From Methylobacterium sp. (lineage in GTDB: Bacteria; Pseudomonadota; Alphaproteobacteria; Rhizobiales; Beijerinckiaceae): 64,000 nucleotides of DNA. Both the position numbers and the translations under genes were made by a program. Below the pieces are notes generated by a model. That model did no database searches and was not told the origin of the DNA. It was given only the letters and a program-made list of their open reading frames with translations. Positions 8,227 to 16,861 of the stretch are shown here, one piece after another (the first letter of the stretch is position 1; every line of letters starts with the position of its first letter). Location: contig PNLY01000014.1 in the NCBI GenBank assembly GCA_013823325.1, positions 18,332 to 82,331 of the forward strand, written 5' to 3'.

Positions 8227-8966
8227 CGCGGATCGAATGTCGCGACCTCGGCGCGCGGGCAGGCGGAGCCATATTGCTCGACGATGTCAGCCTGGTCTTC
8301 GAGGCGCCTGCTCTCATCGGCATTCTCGGGCCGAACGGTGCGGGCAAGTCGACGCTGCTGCGTTGCCTCGCCGGTTATCGGCGCCCAGATCGCGGCGAGG
8401 TGCGTTGGGCCGGTCGACCCCTTTCGTCCTGGACCGCGGCGGAACGGGGCGCGGCCTGCGGTTACTGCCCGCAGCAGTTCGAGCCCGCCTGGGACTACTC
8501 GGTGGCCGAGATCGTCGCACTCGGCCACGACCGCAGTCCGGCCGGCACGCCCATTGTCGACCGGACGCTGCAGGAATACGGTGTCGAAGCGCTCTCCAAA
8601 CGGCGTTGGAGCCAGCTCTCGGGGGGAGAACGGGCCCGCACGATGCTGGCGGCGACCCTGGCGACCAAGCCGCCGCTCGTGCTTGCTGACGAACCTGGCG
8701 CCGCCCTCGACATGCATCATCGGCTCGCGCTCCTTCAGCGACTGAAGATCTATTCGGGAAGCGCCCTGGTGATCCTCGTGATGCACGATCTCGACCTTGC
8801 GCTGCGCTTCTGCGATCGCCTTGTTCTGCTCGACCATGGCAAAGTCGCTGCCGACAAGACGCCGGCAGCCATGGTCGACGAGCCGGGATTCGCGGCGGCG
8901 TTTCGCTTGCGTTTGCAAACGGAACCGCGCCGCGCCGACTTCGACTGGGTGATAGGCATCGGTTGA
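8223..8966 (+). CDS. ABC transporter ATP-binding protein (BtuD/FecE-type)
   Basis: This 247-residue ATPase energises the importer. Walker A is GPNGAGKST (about residue 35), the signature is LSGGERAR, Walker B is PLVLADEP, and the switch histidine is in MHDLDLAL. Length and motif order match BtuD/FecE ATPases. The ATG at 8223 overlaps the permease stop. It is the last gene of the riboswitch operon; a gene-poor decayed stretch follows. Confidence 0.92.
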   Translation: MTRIECRDLGARAGGAILLDDVSLVFEAPALIGILGPNGAGKSTLLRCLAGYRRPDRGEVRWAGRPLSSWTAAERGAACGYCPQQFEPAWDYSVAEIVALGHDRSPAGTPIVDRTLQEYGVEALSKRRWSQLSGGERARTMLAATLATKPPLVLADEPGAALDMHHRLALLQRLKIYSGSALVILVMHDLDLALRFCDRLVLLDHGKVAADKTPAAMVDEPGFAAAFRLRLQTEPRRADFDWVIGIG

Positions 8967-9165
8967 TGCCGTAATCCAGGTTTCGAGGATGTCATCCACT
9001 CGCTCGCCGTTGGCAGGCAGGGCTTGCGGCCAGCGCCCGCGACGCTCGGTCGGGCGCAGGCTTTCGCCAGCTCATTCTCTTTTGGCGGTTGCTCCGGGAG
9101 TGTCGATATGGTGCCTGGGAAAGAGCCAAGCGGACTTCCCAGGCAGTATCGGCGGTCCTCCCGGC

Positions 9166-9468
9166 TCAGTTGCTGCTTGTGCGCTCGCGACGGCGGCCGA
9201 CGAGAAAGCGATCGATCGAGCGACGAACGAGATCGTGATCGTCAGCGGCGAAATGGATGTTGCTCGCCACGATCCCATAGAGGCTCGCTCTTGCAAGTTC
9301 GGGGTCAGCGGTGACGCGGCACCGCGATTGAAGTGCCGTCCAGGCGCCGTCGACTGCAGCATGGACACGTGCGATGTCCACCGGGTCGATCAGCACCGCG
9401 AATGGATCGGGGTCGCAAGAAACGCAGTCATCCACGGGCAAGGCTTGTCTCTCAGGCTGGTCAATCAC
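9166..9468 (-). CDS. Small hypothetical protein, possibly a remnant
   Basis: The frame encodes 100 residues. The middle part (DPVDIARVHAAVDGAWTALQ, then ELARASLYGIVASNI and DHDLVRRSIDRFL) looks like a helical coding sequence and vaguely resembles small uncharacterised proteins common in rhizobia. The N-terminus (ERQALPVDDCVSCDPD) looks poorly conserved, and no good ribosome binding site is evident. It sits among broken genes, so it may itself be decayed. Confidence 0.3.
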   Translation of the reverse strand: MIDQPERQALPVDDCVSCDPDPFAVLIDPVDIARVHAAVDGAWTALQSRCRVTADPELARASLYGIVASNIHFAADDHDLVRRSIDRFLVGRRRERTSSN

Positions 9469-9624
9469 CGGCTGGGAACGCCTCGCGATGCGCCTGGTTC
9501 CTCCTCAGACAAAAAAGTGCACCGCCGGCACGACCCGACGGGACAAGATCGGCCGAGACAAGGTTCGATGATGGGCCGGTACGGCTCTCCTCACTCGTCG
9601 GGAACGCAATTTCCAAGGCCTACC

Positions 9625-9785
9625 TGCCGAGCAGCCGCTATCGGGGGCGGCCTCGTCGTCGAAGGCGCCGGCCTCGAACTTCTGGATCCAGTTGCGCGAC
9701 AGATCGTGTCATCGAGCAAGGGTGTGAAGCGTCTCCCCCCAAGTAACCCTGCGCCATCTGGCGCTTGAACTCGATGCTGTGAGAG
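9625..9785 (-). pseudogene. IS3-type transposase orfA remnant
   Basis: Reading the minus strand from about 9785 gives HSIEFKRQMAQGYLGGD. After a frameshift at a run of six C on the plus strand it continues ETLHTLAR, an in-frame TGA, then HDLSRNWIQKFEAGAFDDEA. This matches the helix-turn-helix orfA pattern of IS3-like elements (FKRQVAQEYLAGETLHGLAKRHDLSRN, then KYEAGAFDDEA). The frameshift, the stop codon and the missing remainder show a dead fragment. It abuts the broken diacylglycerol-kinase gene. Confidence 0.65.
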
Positions 9786-9788
9786 GGG

Positions 9789-10022
9789 TCTCGAACAATG
9801 GGCCAGAACGCAGCCAGATCTTCCGAACCGCTTCTTCAGCAGCGTGTCGAGGCTTTGCGCCAGCCCGCTGCTCAACCCGATACTCGCGACATTGAAGAAG
9901 CCGTAGCCGTTGACCTTACCGACATCGACCTGCCGCATCTGGCCGCGGGTGATGGCGTCGGCTGCACCGACCAGGTCCATCGGCATGTCGAGGGTTCGCG
10001 CCAGGTCGCCTGGAAGGGGACA
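9789..10022 (-). pseudogene. Diacylglycerol/lipid kinase (YegS-like) fragment
   Basis: The minus-strand frame reads PLPGDLARTLDMPMDLVGAA, then GQMRQVDVGKVNGYGFFNVASIGLSSGLAQSL and LLKKRFGR. This is the middle of a diacylglycerol-kinase catalytic domain, in which families show GTANDLARTL, VDVGxVNG and FxNVASIGLSA. The N-terminal GGDGT half and the C-terminal domain are absent. Similarity stops close to where the transposase remnant begins, so insertion probably truncated the gene. Confidence 0.65.
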
Positions 10023-10261
10023 TTCGCAGCCAGCAGTAGAGCTTTGCTCTCCGTCGCGGATGGCCGAGGAGCGCGCTGCATTCGCGCAAATCAAGATGGA
10101 TGCGCGATGCAAGGAGAGCGAAGGCCAAGCATTTCGGATCGCGTCCTACCCAGGCCGAAAACTGAATCAGGTTCATGTGTCGCTCTAAATTTCGCGTTTT
10201 AGCCGGCACCGGAACTTGGGCACACTCTGCGCTCCGGAAACTGGATCGCGAGAGGCAGAGC

Positions 10262-12280
10262 TTGAACATTCCACGATGGGTCGCGTCTTCCGGATCGCAC
10301 CCGGTTGCTCTCGCCGAGATGGCCCACGCCATCCGGTTCCTCTCGGTCGACGCCATTCTCGCTGCCGGCGAAGGCCATCAAGGCGTGCCGCTCGGCATGG
10401 CCGAGATCGCCACCGCCCTCTACGCCAGGCATCTGAGATTCGACCCGGCAGCCCCGACCTGGCCCGACCGCGACCGTGTCGTGCTGTCGAACGGCCACGG
10501 CTCGATGCTGCTCTATTCCCTGCTCCTCTTGACCGGCTACCCCCATTTTCCGCTGGACGCGGTGAAGAGCTTTCGTGAACTCGGCTCACCTTGCGCCGGG
10601 CATCCCGAGTACGAGCCGGCGGCCGGCATCGAGACCACCACAGGCCCGCTCGGCCAAGGTATCGCCAATGCGCTGGGTATGGCGATCGCGGAGGCTTCGC
10701 TGAATGCTCGGTTCGGCAATGAACTCATTGACCACCGGACCTGGGCCTTCGTCGGCGATGGCTGCCTGCAGGAGGGCCTCGGGCAGGAGGTCATCCAACT
10801 CGCCGGCCATTTGCGGCTGGGCAAGCTCACGTTCTTCTGGGACGACAACGCCATCACCGATGACGGTGGGACCGAGCTCTCGATTTCCGAGGATGTTGCC
10901 GAACGCTTTCGCGTCGCCGACTGGCATGTCCAGGAGATCGACGGCCACGACATCGCTGCGATCGATGCGGCGATTGACGCCGCCAAGATCGATCCGCGCC
11001 CGTCGCTGATCGCCTGCAAGACGGTGATCGCGCGCGGCATTCCGCGCCTCGAGGGGCAACGCGGCGGTCATTCCGGCAAGCTCTTCCCGGAGGATCGCGC
11101 CGGCATGGCCGAGCGCTTGGGCTGGACGGGCGGATCGTTCGAGATCACCGAGCCGGTAGCGACGGCCTGGCGATCAACCGCAGAGCGCGGGGCGCAGGAA
11201 CGCGTCGCCTGGACCGAGCGGCTCGCTGGGGCGAGCAACGTCGTGCGCGACGAATTCGAGCGCGTGCATGAGCGCACACTGCAAGCCGGCTGGCGCGAGG
11301 CCATCCACGCCTTCAAGGCGTGCGCCGCGCAGGGCGGCAAAGCCGAATTCTCGATCACGGCCTCGGGCGAGATCGCAGCTGCGCTCTACGACGTGCTGCC
11401 CGAAATGATGACGGCCTGCGCCGATCTGGAGGCGCCGACCAACCACAAGCGCCAGCTTGCCGCCTTCGACGCCAGAGATCGGGCCGGCCGCTATCTCCAT
11501 TGCGGCGTGCGTGAGCATGCGATGGGCGCGCTCGCCAACGGCATGGCCGCGCATGGCGGCGTGATGCCGCTCGCCGTGACCTATCTGCCGTTCTCGGATT
11601 ATGAGCGGCCGGCGATGCGCATGGCGGCGCTCATGGGCCTGCCGACGCTGTTCGTCTTCAGCCACGACTCGATCGGCATCGGCAAGAACGGGCCGACGCA
11701 CCAGCCCGTCGAGATCATCGCCTCGCTGCGGGCGATGCCGAACATGCTGGTGCTGCGCCCCTGCGACGCCGTCGAGGCGGCCGAAGCCTGGGAGATCGCG
11801 CTCGAGCATCGCACTGGACCCGCCTCGCTTGTCTTCGCGCGCCAGAGCCTGCCGCAGCTGCGGCGCGACGGCGGTCCCGAGAATCGCTCGGCACGCGGGG
11901 CCTATGTGCTGGCCGAAGCCGAAGGCGGCGAGCGCAAGGTGACGCTGCTCTCGACCGGCTCGGAGGTGCAGATCGCGCTTGCCGCCCGCGAACTGCTGCA
12001 GCGCGACGGCATTCCCACCGCCGTCGTCTCGATGCCGTGCTGGAGCCTGTTCGAGGCGCAGGACCGCGCCTATCGGCGGGAGATTCTGGGCGAGGCTTGC
12101 GTGCGCGTCGCGGTCGAGGCCGCCGTGAAATTCGGCTGGGAGCGCTGGATCGGCGAAGATGGCGGCTTCGTCGGCATGAGTGGCTTCGGTGCGTCCGGGC
12201 CGGCCGAGGAGCTCTACAGGCATTTCGGCATTACCGCCGAGGCGGTCGCTGAAGAAGCTCGCTTGCGCCTGCGAGCCTGA
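10262..12280 (+). CDS. tkt: Transketolase
   Basis: This full-length, cytoplasmic, thiamine-diphosphate-dependent transketolase (about 672 residues) moves two-carbon ketol units between sugar phosphates. Landmarks are MAHAIRFLSVDAI, a VPLGMAEIATALY segment, LSNGHGSMLLYSLL, TTGPLGQGIANALGMA, the ThDP motif FVGDGCLQEGLGQEV, and the C-terminal FGASGPAEELYRHFGI. I chose TTG 10262 because GAGAGGCAG lies just upstream and family members carry about 15-20 residues before the first conserved block; ATG 10319 is the alternative. In the first block the usual SGHPGMPMG of the family is GEGHQGVPLG here. It stands alone after the decayed stretch. A GNAT gene converges on it. Confidence 0.92.
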   Translation: MNIPRWVASSGSHPVALAEMAHAIRFLSVDAILAAGEGHQGVPLGMAEIATALYARHLRFDPAAPTWPDRDRVVLSNGHGSMLLYSLLLLTGYPHFPLDAVKSFRELGSPCAGHPEYEPAAGIETTTGPLGQGIANALGMAIAEASLNARFGNELIDHRTWAFVGDGCLQEGLGQEVIQLAGHLRLGKLTFFWDDNAITDDGGTELSISEDVAERFRVADWHVQEIDGHDIAAIDAAIDAAKIDPRPSLIACKTVIARGIPRLEGQRGGHSGKLFPEDRAGMAERLGWTGGSFEITEPVATAWRSTAERGAQERVAWTERLAGASNVVRDEFERVHERTLQAGWREAIHAFKACAAQGGKAEFSITASGEIAAALYDVLPEMMTACADLEAPTNHKRQLAAFDARDRAGRYLHCGVREHAMGALANGMAAHGGVMPLAVTYLPFSDYERPAMRMAALMGLPTLFVFSHDSIGIGKNGPTHQPVEIIASLRAMPNMLVLRPCDAVEAAEAWEIALEHRTGPASLVFARQSLPQLRRDGGPENRSARGAYVLAEAEGGERKVTLLSTGSEVQIALAARELLQRDGIPTAVVSMPCWSLFEAQDRAYRREILGEACVRVAVEAAVKFGWERWIGEDGGFVGMSGFGASGPAEELYRHFGITAEAVAEEARLRLRA

Positions 12281-12301
12281 CGAAAGGGCGCGTTGCTCCG
12301 A

Positions 12302-12898
12302 TCAGACAGCGGCAGGCCGCGGCGGACGGAGCATCGGGGTCAGGACCGGCGACGATCCGATCTGGATGGTTCCGAGAATGTCGAAGCCATGCCGCTGATA
12401 GAGCGGGATGTTCCGCGGATTCGACGATTCCAGATAGGCTGCGACGCCGTCGCGGTCGCAGCGCGCGAGAGCGTGACGCATGAGCGCGCTGCCGATTCCC
12501 CGGCCCTGACGCGCTGGATCGGTGCCGATCAACGGCAGATACCAGTGCGGGACCTCCGGATGATAGCGCGCCATCGCATCGAACATGGCGCCGACATCGG
12601 GCAGGATCGCCGGATCGGCGTTCTCCTGGATGAGGCGATCGAGCGTCTCGATGTCGGGCTCCACGCCGGGCGGCAGCCACATCGCCGCGCCACCGCCATC
12701 CTCGCTCACATAGGCGCTGTCGCTCTCATAGGCGGCGGCGCCGAAGGCGCGGATCAGCTCGGGCATCACGGCGAGATAGGCTTTCGGGTCTCTCAGGGAC
12801 CAGCGCGCCATCGGATCGGTCGCGAACGCGAGCGTGATGAGGGCGGAGACGGCGCTCTCCTCATTGCGGGAGGCGGAACGGACGGCAATGGTCGCCAT
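12302..12898 (-). CDS. GNAT family N-acetyltransferase
   Basis: This 198-residue protein has the GNAT acetyl-CoA binding motif ARQGRGIGSALMRHALARC (about residues 134-152), followed by YLESSNPRNIPLYQRHGF, the usual beta-bulge and C-terminal strand. The N-terminal part (TLAFATDPMARW, WLPPG) resembles members that modify small molecules. Substrate is unknown. It converges with the transketolase gene and is separated by about 140 bases from the end of the TRAP operon, so it probably has its own promoter. Confidence 0.85.
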   Translation of the reverse strand: MATIAVRSASRNEESAVSALITLAFATDPMARWSLRDPKAYLAVMPELIRAFGAAAYESDSAYVSEDGGGAAMWLPPGVEPDIETLDRLIQENADPAILPDVGAMFDAMARYHPEVPHWYLPLIGTDPARQGRGIGSALMRHALARCDRDGVAAYLESSNPRNIPLYQRHGFDILGTIQIGSSPVLTPMLRPPRPAAV

Positions 12899-13039
12899 GG
12901 GATGGGCCCCGATCTCTACGGTCGACCCAGCGGATATGGGATCGCCGCCATGGCCATGCCATGACGGAGAGCCCGCAAGAGTCAGGATGCGGACGGGTGC
13001 CGGCCGTCAGGCGCCCGCGCAAAGAGTTTCGCAACCCGC

Positions 13040-14299
13040 TCAGTAGATCGTCAGCGCCGGCACATAGCTCACCAGCAGCAGCACGATCATCGCCACCCCG
13101 AAGAAGGGCCAGAGCTCGCGTGTCGTCTCGCCGAGCGAGGTCCGGGCGATCGAGGTCGAGATGAACAAGGTCGTGCCGATCGGCGGCGTGTAGAGGCCGA
13201 TGCCGAGATTGAGCACCATGATGATGCCGAGCTGGACGGGATCGAGTCCGATCGATGCGGCCAGCGGTACGAAGATCGGTCCGAGCAGCAGGATCGCCGG
13301 CGGCAGGTCGATCGGCATGCCGACGAGCAGCAGCAGGATGTTCATAGCCAGGATGACGAAATAGGGGTTCGAGGTCGTCGCCGAGACCCATTCAGCAAAG
13401 CGCTGCGGCACCTGGTCGAAGGTCAGGATCCAGCCGACGATGGCGCTGCCCATGATGACCAGCATCACCACGCCGGTCGCGACGCCGGCCTCGACCATGC
13501 TGACCCGGAACCGGCGCCAGCTCATGTCGCGATAGAGCACGACGCTCAGCACCAGCGCATAGAGCACGGCGAGGACGGCGATCTCGGTCGGCGTCGCGAT
13601 GCCGAAGCGCAGGCCGAGCAGGATGAAGACCGGCATCAGCAGCGCCGGCATGCTGCGCCAGGCCAGCCGGGCGAGCTCCGCCTTGGAGACTGGAGCTTCC
13701 GGCGAGACATAGCCGCGGCGCCGCGCGATCCAGCTGCACAAAACGATGAAGCCGCCGGCCATCAGCAGGCCGGGCAGGATGCCGGCGGTGAAGAGGTCGG
13801 CGATCGAGACGTTCGAGACCAGCGAATAGAGGATCAGCGGGATCGAGGGCGGGATCAGAATGTCGATGATCGCCGAGGTCGCATTGTTGGCGGCGCAGAG
13901 CGGGGCCGGATAGCCCTGCCGCTTCTGCCAGGGGATCAGCACCGACCCGAGCGCGCTGGCATTGGCGACCGCGCTGCCGGATACGCCGCCGAACACCACC
14001 GAGGCGACCACCGTGGTCGAGAGCGGCCCGCCGCGCCAGCGCTGCATCGCCTTGGAGGCGAAGGCGAGCAACTCGTTGCCCAACGCCCCGCCGAGCATGA
14101 GCGAGCCCGCCAGCATGAAGAAGGGCAGCGCCAGCATCGGGAAGGACTGGGTCTGCTGGTACATCTGCTGGGCGATGATCGTCAGCGGGATCTGGCCCTG
14201 CACCAGCAGGGCCGTGCCCGCCGCGACGATCAGCGCATGGCCGACCGGGATGGCGAGCAGCATCAGGATGGTGAAGGAGACGATGAGGGTGAGGCTCAT
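13040..14299 (-). CDS. dctM: TRAP transporter large permease (DctM)
   Basis: The 419-residue inner-membrane protein has about 12 hydrophobic segments and is the ion-coupled translocator of a tripartite TRAP importer. Family landmarks include GHALIVAAGTALL near the N-terminus, ALPFFMLAGSLM, VFGGVSGSAVANASALGSVLIPWQ, NNATSAIIDILIPPSIPLILY, and NLGIGLYTPPIGTTLFISTSIA. It overlaps dctQ by four bases and is the last gene of the seven-gene operon beginning at 19482. Confidence 0.94.
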   Translation of the reverse strand: MSLTLIVSFTILMLLAIPVGHALIVAAGTALLVQGQIPLTIIAQQMYQQTQSFPMLALPFFMLAGSLMLGGALGNELLAFASKAMQRWRGGPLSTTVVASVVFGGVSGSAVANASALGSVLIPWQKRQGYPAPLCAANNATSAIIDILIPPSIPLILYSLVSNVSIADLFTAGILPGLLMAGGFIVLCSWIARRRGYVSPEAPVSKAELARLAWRSMPALLMPVFILLGLRFGIATPTEIAVLAVLYALVLSVVLYRDMSWRRFRVSMVEAGVATGVVMLVIMGSAIVGWILTFDQVPQRFAEWVSATTSNPYFVILAMNILLLLVGMPIDLPPAILLLGPIFVPLAASIGLDPVQLGIIMVLNLGIGLYTPPIGTTLFISTSIARTSLGETTRELWPFFGVAMIVLLLVSYVPALTIY

Positions 14300-14853
14300 G
14301 CGACCTGCTCCTCAGGCGCCGGGACAGGCATCGCTTCCGGCCCCAGCAGGGCGACGCGCACCGCCTGCGTCGTGGTGACGACGATGATGAGCGCCAGTCC
14401 GATCGCGAGGGTGTAGTAGCCGTAGCTCGCCGGGATCCCCATCACCGGGGAGCGGTCGATCCAGAGCATCTCGGCGAGCAGCAGGATGTCCTTGCTGAGC
14501 AGGATATAGCTGCCGATCACGATGGCATGCCCGACCAACAGCATGATCCGCGCGCCCTGCCGGCCGAGCATGGCGAGGACGGTCTCAACCGCCATGTGCC
14601 CGCCCTTCTGCACGCCGAGCACGACGCCCGCCATGATGAAGACCGGGAACAGCCGCTCCGGCAGCTCCTGCGCGAAGCGAAAGCCGCCGGAATCGAGCGC
14701 ATAGCGGGCGCCGACATTGGCGGCGAGCATGGCGAGCAGCGCCGAGCCGACCGCGATGACGACGATCTCGCAGAACCTGGCAACGAGGCGGTCGACGCCA
14801 TCGGCCAGGGCGATGGCGCTGGCGCGCCACCCCGTCTCGGGCTGCCTGTCCAT
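14296..14853 (-). CDS. dctQ: TRAP transporter small permease (DctQ)
   Basis: This 185-residue protein has four predicted membrane segments, typical of the small TRAP subunit that docks to the large permease. Recognisable pieces are MLAANVGARYAL, RFAQELPERLFPVFIMAGVVLGVQKGGHMAVE and WIDRSPVMGIPASYGYYTLAIG. The start at 14853 (MDRQPETGW) follows the dctP stop by a few bases. A longer frame upstream reads through dctP and is discarded. The gene overlaps dctM. Confidence 0.9.
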   Translation of the reverse strand: MDRQPETGWRASAIALADGVDRLVARFCEIVVIAVGSALLAMLAANVGARYALDSGGFRFAQELPERLFPVFIMAGVVLGVQKGGHMAVETVLAMLGRQGARIMLLVGHAIVIGSYILLSKDILLLAEMLWIDRSPVMGIPASYGYYTLAIGLALIIVVTTTQAVRVALLGPEAMPVPAPEEQVA

Positions 14854-14857
14854 GACG

Positions 14858-15874
14858 TCAGCCTCGGGCCGCCTTGGCCAGTCGGTCGACGAAATCGCCG
14901 AACGGCTTGCTCTTCCAGGCGTCGTAGACCTTGGCGGAAGCGTCGCGGAAAGCAGCCATGTCGGCCTCGTTGACCTGCAGCTTCGGGTTCGCCTTGAATT
15001 CGGCGGCAAACTTGGTCTCGGCGTCGAGGAAGAGCTTGCGCTGCAACTCGCCTGCATCCTTAGCCGTCGCCTTGACCACCTCGCGATCGGCCGGCGACAG
15101 GCGCATCCAGGTGATCTGCGACATCAGGAAAGGCGAGCACTCCCATTTATGCGCCGAGAGCGAGATGAAGCGGTTGACCTCGAAGAGCTTGGACGAGGCG
15201 ATGTTGACGAGCGGGTTCTCCTGGCCGTCGACGACGCCCTGCTGGAGCGCGACGTAGAGCTCGCCGAAGGAGATCTGCTCGGTGCCGGCGCCGAGCGCCT
15301 GGAAGATGTCGATCGTCATCGGATCGGGCGGCGTGCGAATCTTGAGGCCCTTCAGGTCGGCCGGCTTCACGACCGGGCGCTTGCCGTTGGTGATGTGGCG
15401 GATGCCATTGTCCCACCAGCCGAGCGGCACCATGCCGATCTTGGCGAAGCGCTGGTCGAACTCGGCGCCGATCGGGCCTTCGAGCACCTTGAAGGCCGCA
15501 GCGGAATTCGGGAACAGGAACGGCAGGCCGAGCGCCGCCAGCTCCGGCAGCAGGGCCGAGGTCGAGCCCTGGCTGTTGACGGTCATGTCGACCGCGCCGG
15601 TGCGCAGGCTGGTCAGGAGCGATTGCTCGTTGCCGAGCTGCTCGGCGCCAGCGACGCGGACTGCCAGGCGGCCATTGGTGCGTTCCTTGAGCAGCTCGCC
15701 GAATTTGTCGGCCGCGATCCAGCGGGGATTGCCGGCGGCGGCGTTGTGGCCGAGCGTCATGGTGACCTGCGCCTGCGCGCCGCGCGGCAGGGTCAGCACG
15801 GCAGGCATCGCCAGCCCTGCTGCGAGCAGGCTCCGGCGGCTGAAGCCTTCGGCCGGCAGATCGATCTTCGTCAT
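14858..15874 (-). CDS. dctP: TRAP transporter solute-binding protein (DctP)
   Basis: This 338-residue periplasmic binding protein has an N-terminal SRRSLLAAGLAMPAVLTL stretch, a twin-arginine-like signal, ending near AQA-Q. Mature-domain landmarks are LGHNAAAGNPRWIAADKFGELL, the conserved arginine region LKGLKIRTPPDPM, and GELYVALQQGVVDGQENPLVNI. The arginine normally binds the carboxylate of an acidic ligand, so a sugar acid or other hydroxy acid is a reasonable ligand guess. It is followed directly by dctQ and dctM. Confidence 0.92.
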   Translation of the reverse strand: MTKIDLPAEGFSRRSLLAAGLAMPAVLTLPRGAQAQVTMTLGHNAAAGNPRWIAADKFGELLKERTNGRLAVRVAGAEQLGNEQSLLTSLRTGAVDMTVNSQGSTSALLPELAALGLPFLFPNSAAAFKVLEGPIGAEFDQRFAKIGMVPLGWWDNGIRHITNGKRPVVKPADLKGLKIRTPPDPMTIDIFQALGAGTEQISFGELYVALQQGVVDGQENPLVNIASSKLFEVNRFISLSAHKWECSPFLMSQITWMRLSPADREVVKATAKDAGELQRKLFLDAETKFAAEFKANPKLQVNEADMAAFRDASAKVYDAWKSKPFGDFVDRLAKAARG

Positions 15875-15924
15875 GTCATCCTCCCATTTTCGCCGTTTCG
15901 ACGGCTCTTGCTGCTTGTTCCGGA

Positions 15925-16812
15925 TCAGGTCGCGTCACGCCCCTGCATTGCGCGGTAGGCGGCGATCACCTGGCTGTCGTCGCGTGCGCCGAGACCGCGC
16001 CCCGAGACCGACAGGAAGAGCTGGTGGGCGAGCGCCGCCATCGGCAGCGCCGCCTTGGCATCGCGCCCCGCTTCGAGGACGATGCCGAGATCCTTGACGA
16101 AGATGTCGACCGCGCTGGTCACGCGCGGCTCGCGCTCCAGCATGCGGGCGCCGCGATCTCTCAGCATCCAGCTCGACGCGGCCGAGCCGGAGACGATGTC
16201 GAGCATGGCCGTGGTATCGACGCCGAGCTTCTCGGCCAGCGACAGCGCCTCCGCCGCGATGGCGAGATGGGCGCCGCAGAGCAGCTGGTTGACGGCCTTC
16301 GCCGTCGCTCCCTGTCCCGGCTCTTCGCCCATGAAGACGACCTTGGAGCCCATGGCGTCGAGTACCGGCTTCACCGCCTCGAAGATGGGCCGCCGCGCCG
16401 CCGCCATGATGGTCAGGCTGCCTGCCTCTGCCCCCACTACCCCGCCGGAGACCGGCGCATCGACCAGCTTATGCCCGGCCGCCTCGACACGGACGGCGAG
16501 CGCCGCGACGGCCGCCGGCGGGCAGGTCGCCATCAGGATGACGGTGCCGCCCGGGGCTAGCTGCGTGAGTGCGCCCTGGCTGAACAGGATGCCCTCGGCC
16601 TGCGCCGCATTGACGACCATGAGTACGGCTGCGTCCCGGCCGGCGAACGCCTCGGCGAGCGAACCGGCAGCTTCCCCGCCGGCAGCCTGCAAGGCGCCGC
16701 GGGCCTCGGCTCGCAGGTCGAAGCCGGTCACGGCAAAGCCGGCCTTGCCCAGGTTGATCGCCATGGGCAGGCCCATCGAGCCCAGCCCCACGAAACCGAT
16801 CGTCTTCATCAT
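15925..16812 (-). CDS. NAD(P)-dependent beta-hydroxyacid dehydrogenase
   Basis: This 295-residue cytoplasmic oxidoreductase belongs to the 3-hydroxyisobutyrate / tartronate-semialdehyde dehydrogenase family. It has the dinucleotide motif IGFVGLGSMGLPMAINL at the N-terminus, the substrate loop DAPVSGGVVGAEAGSLTIM (about 118-136), and the catalytic lysine region GQGATAKAVNQLL with K172. Family members oxidise or reduce beta-hydroxy acids or semialdehydes such as tartronate semialdehyde or threonate. ATG 16812 starts just before the motif. Its place in a TRAP operon suggests it acts on the imported acid or a breakdown product. Confidence 0.88.
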   Translation of the reverse strand: MMKTIGFVGLGSMGLPMAINLGKAGFAVTGFDLRAEARGALQAAGGEAAGSLAEAFAGRDAAVLMVVNAAQAEGILFSQGALTQLAPGGTVILMATCPPAAVAALAVRVEAAGHKLVDAPVSGGVVGAEAGSLTIMAAARRPIFEAVKPVLDAMGSKVVFMGEEPGQGATAKAVNQLLCGAHLAIAAEALSLAEKLGVDTTAMLDIVSGSAASSWMLRDRGARMLEREPRVTSAVDIFVKDLGIVLEAGRDAKAALPMAALAHQLFLSVSGRGLGARDDSQVIAAYRAMQGRDAT

Positions 16813-16861
16813 CCCTCCCCGTCGCGTGCTCCTCTTGGCGAGAGCCACAGCGTGCTTTCGG

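Larger units (their letters stand above)
8967..10261. other. Gene-poor decayed stretch
   Basis: About 1.3 kb holds no intact recognisable gene. I see one possible small gene (9166-9468), a transposase orfA remnant (about 9625-9785) and a diacylglycerol-kinase fragment (9789-10022), all on the minus strand. Open frames on the plus strand here have no recognisable family pattern. The stretch separates the uptake operon from the transketolase gene and looks like an insertion and deletion scar. Confidence 0.6.

Noticed and set aside
8989-9768. 259-codon plus-strand ORF in the decayed stretch
   Set aside because: Composition is low-quality, with no motif, and the opposite strand holds recognisable gene fragments.
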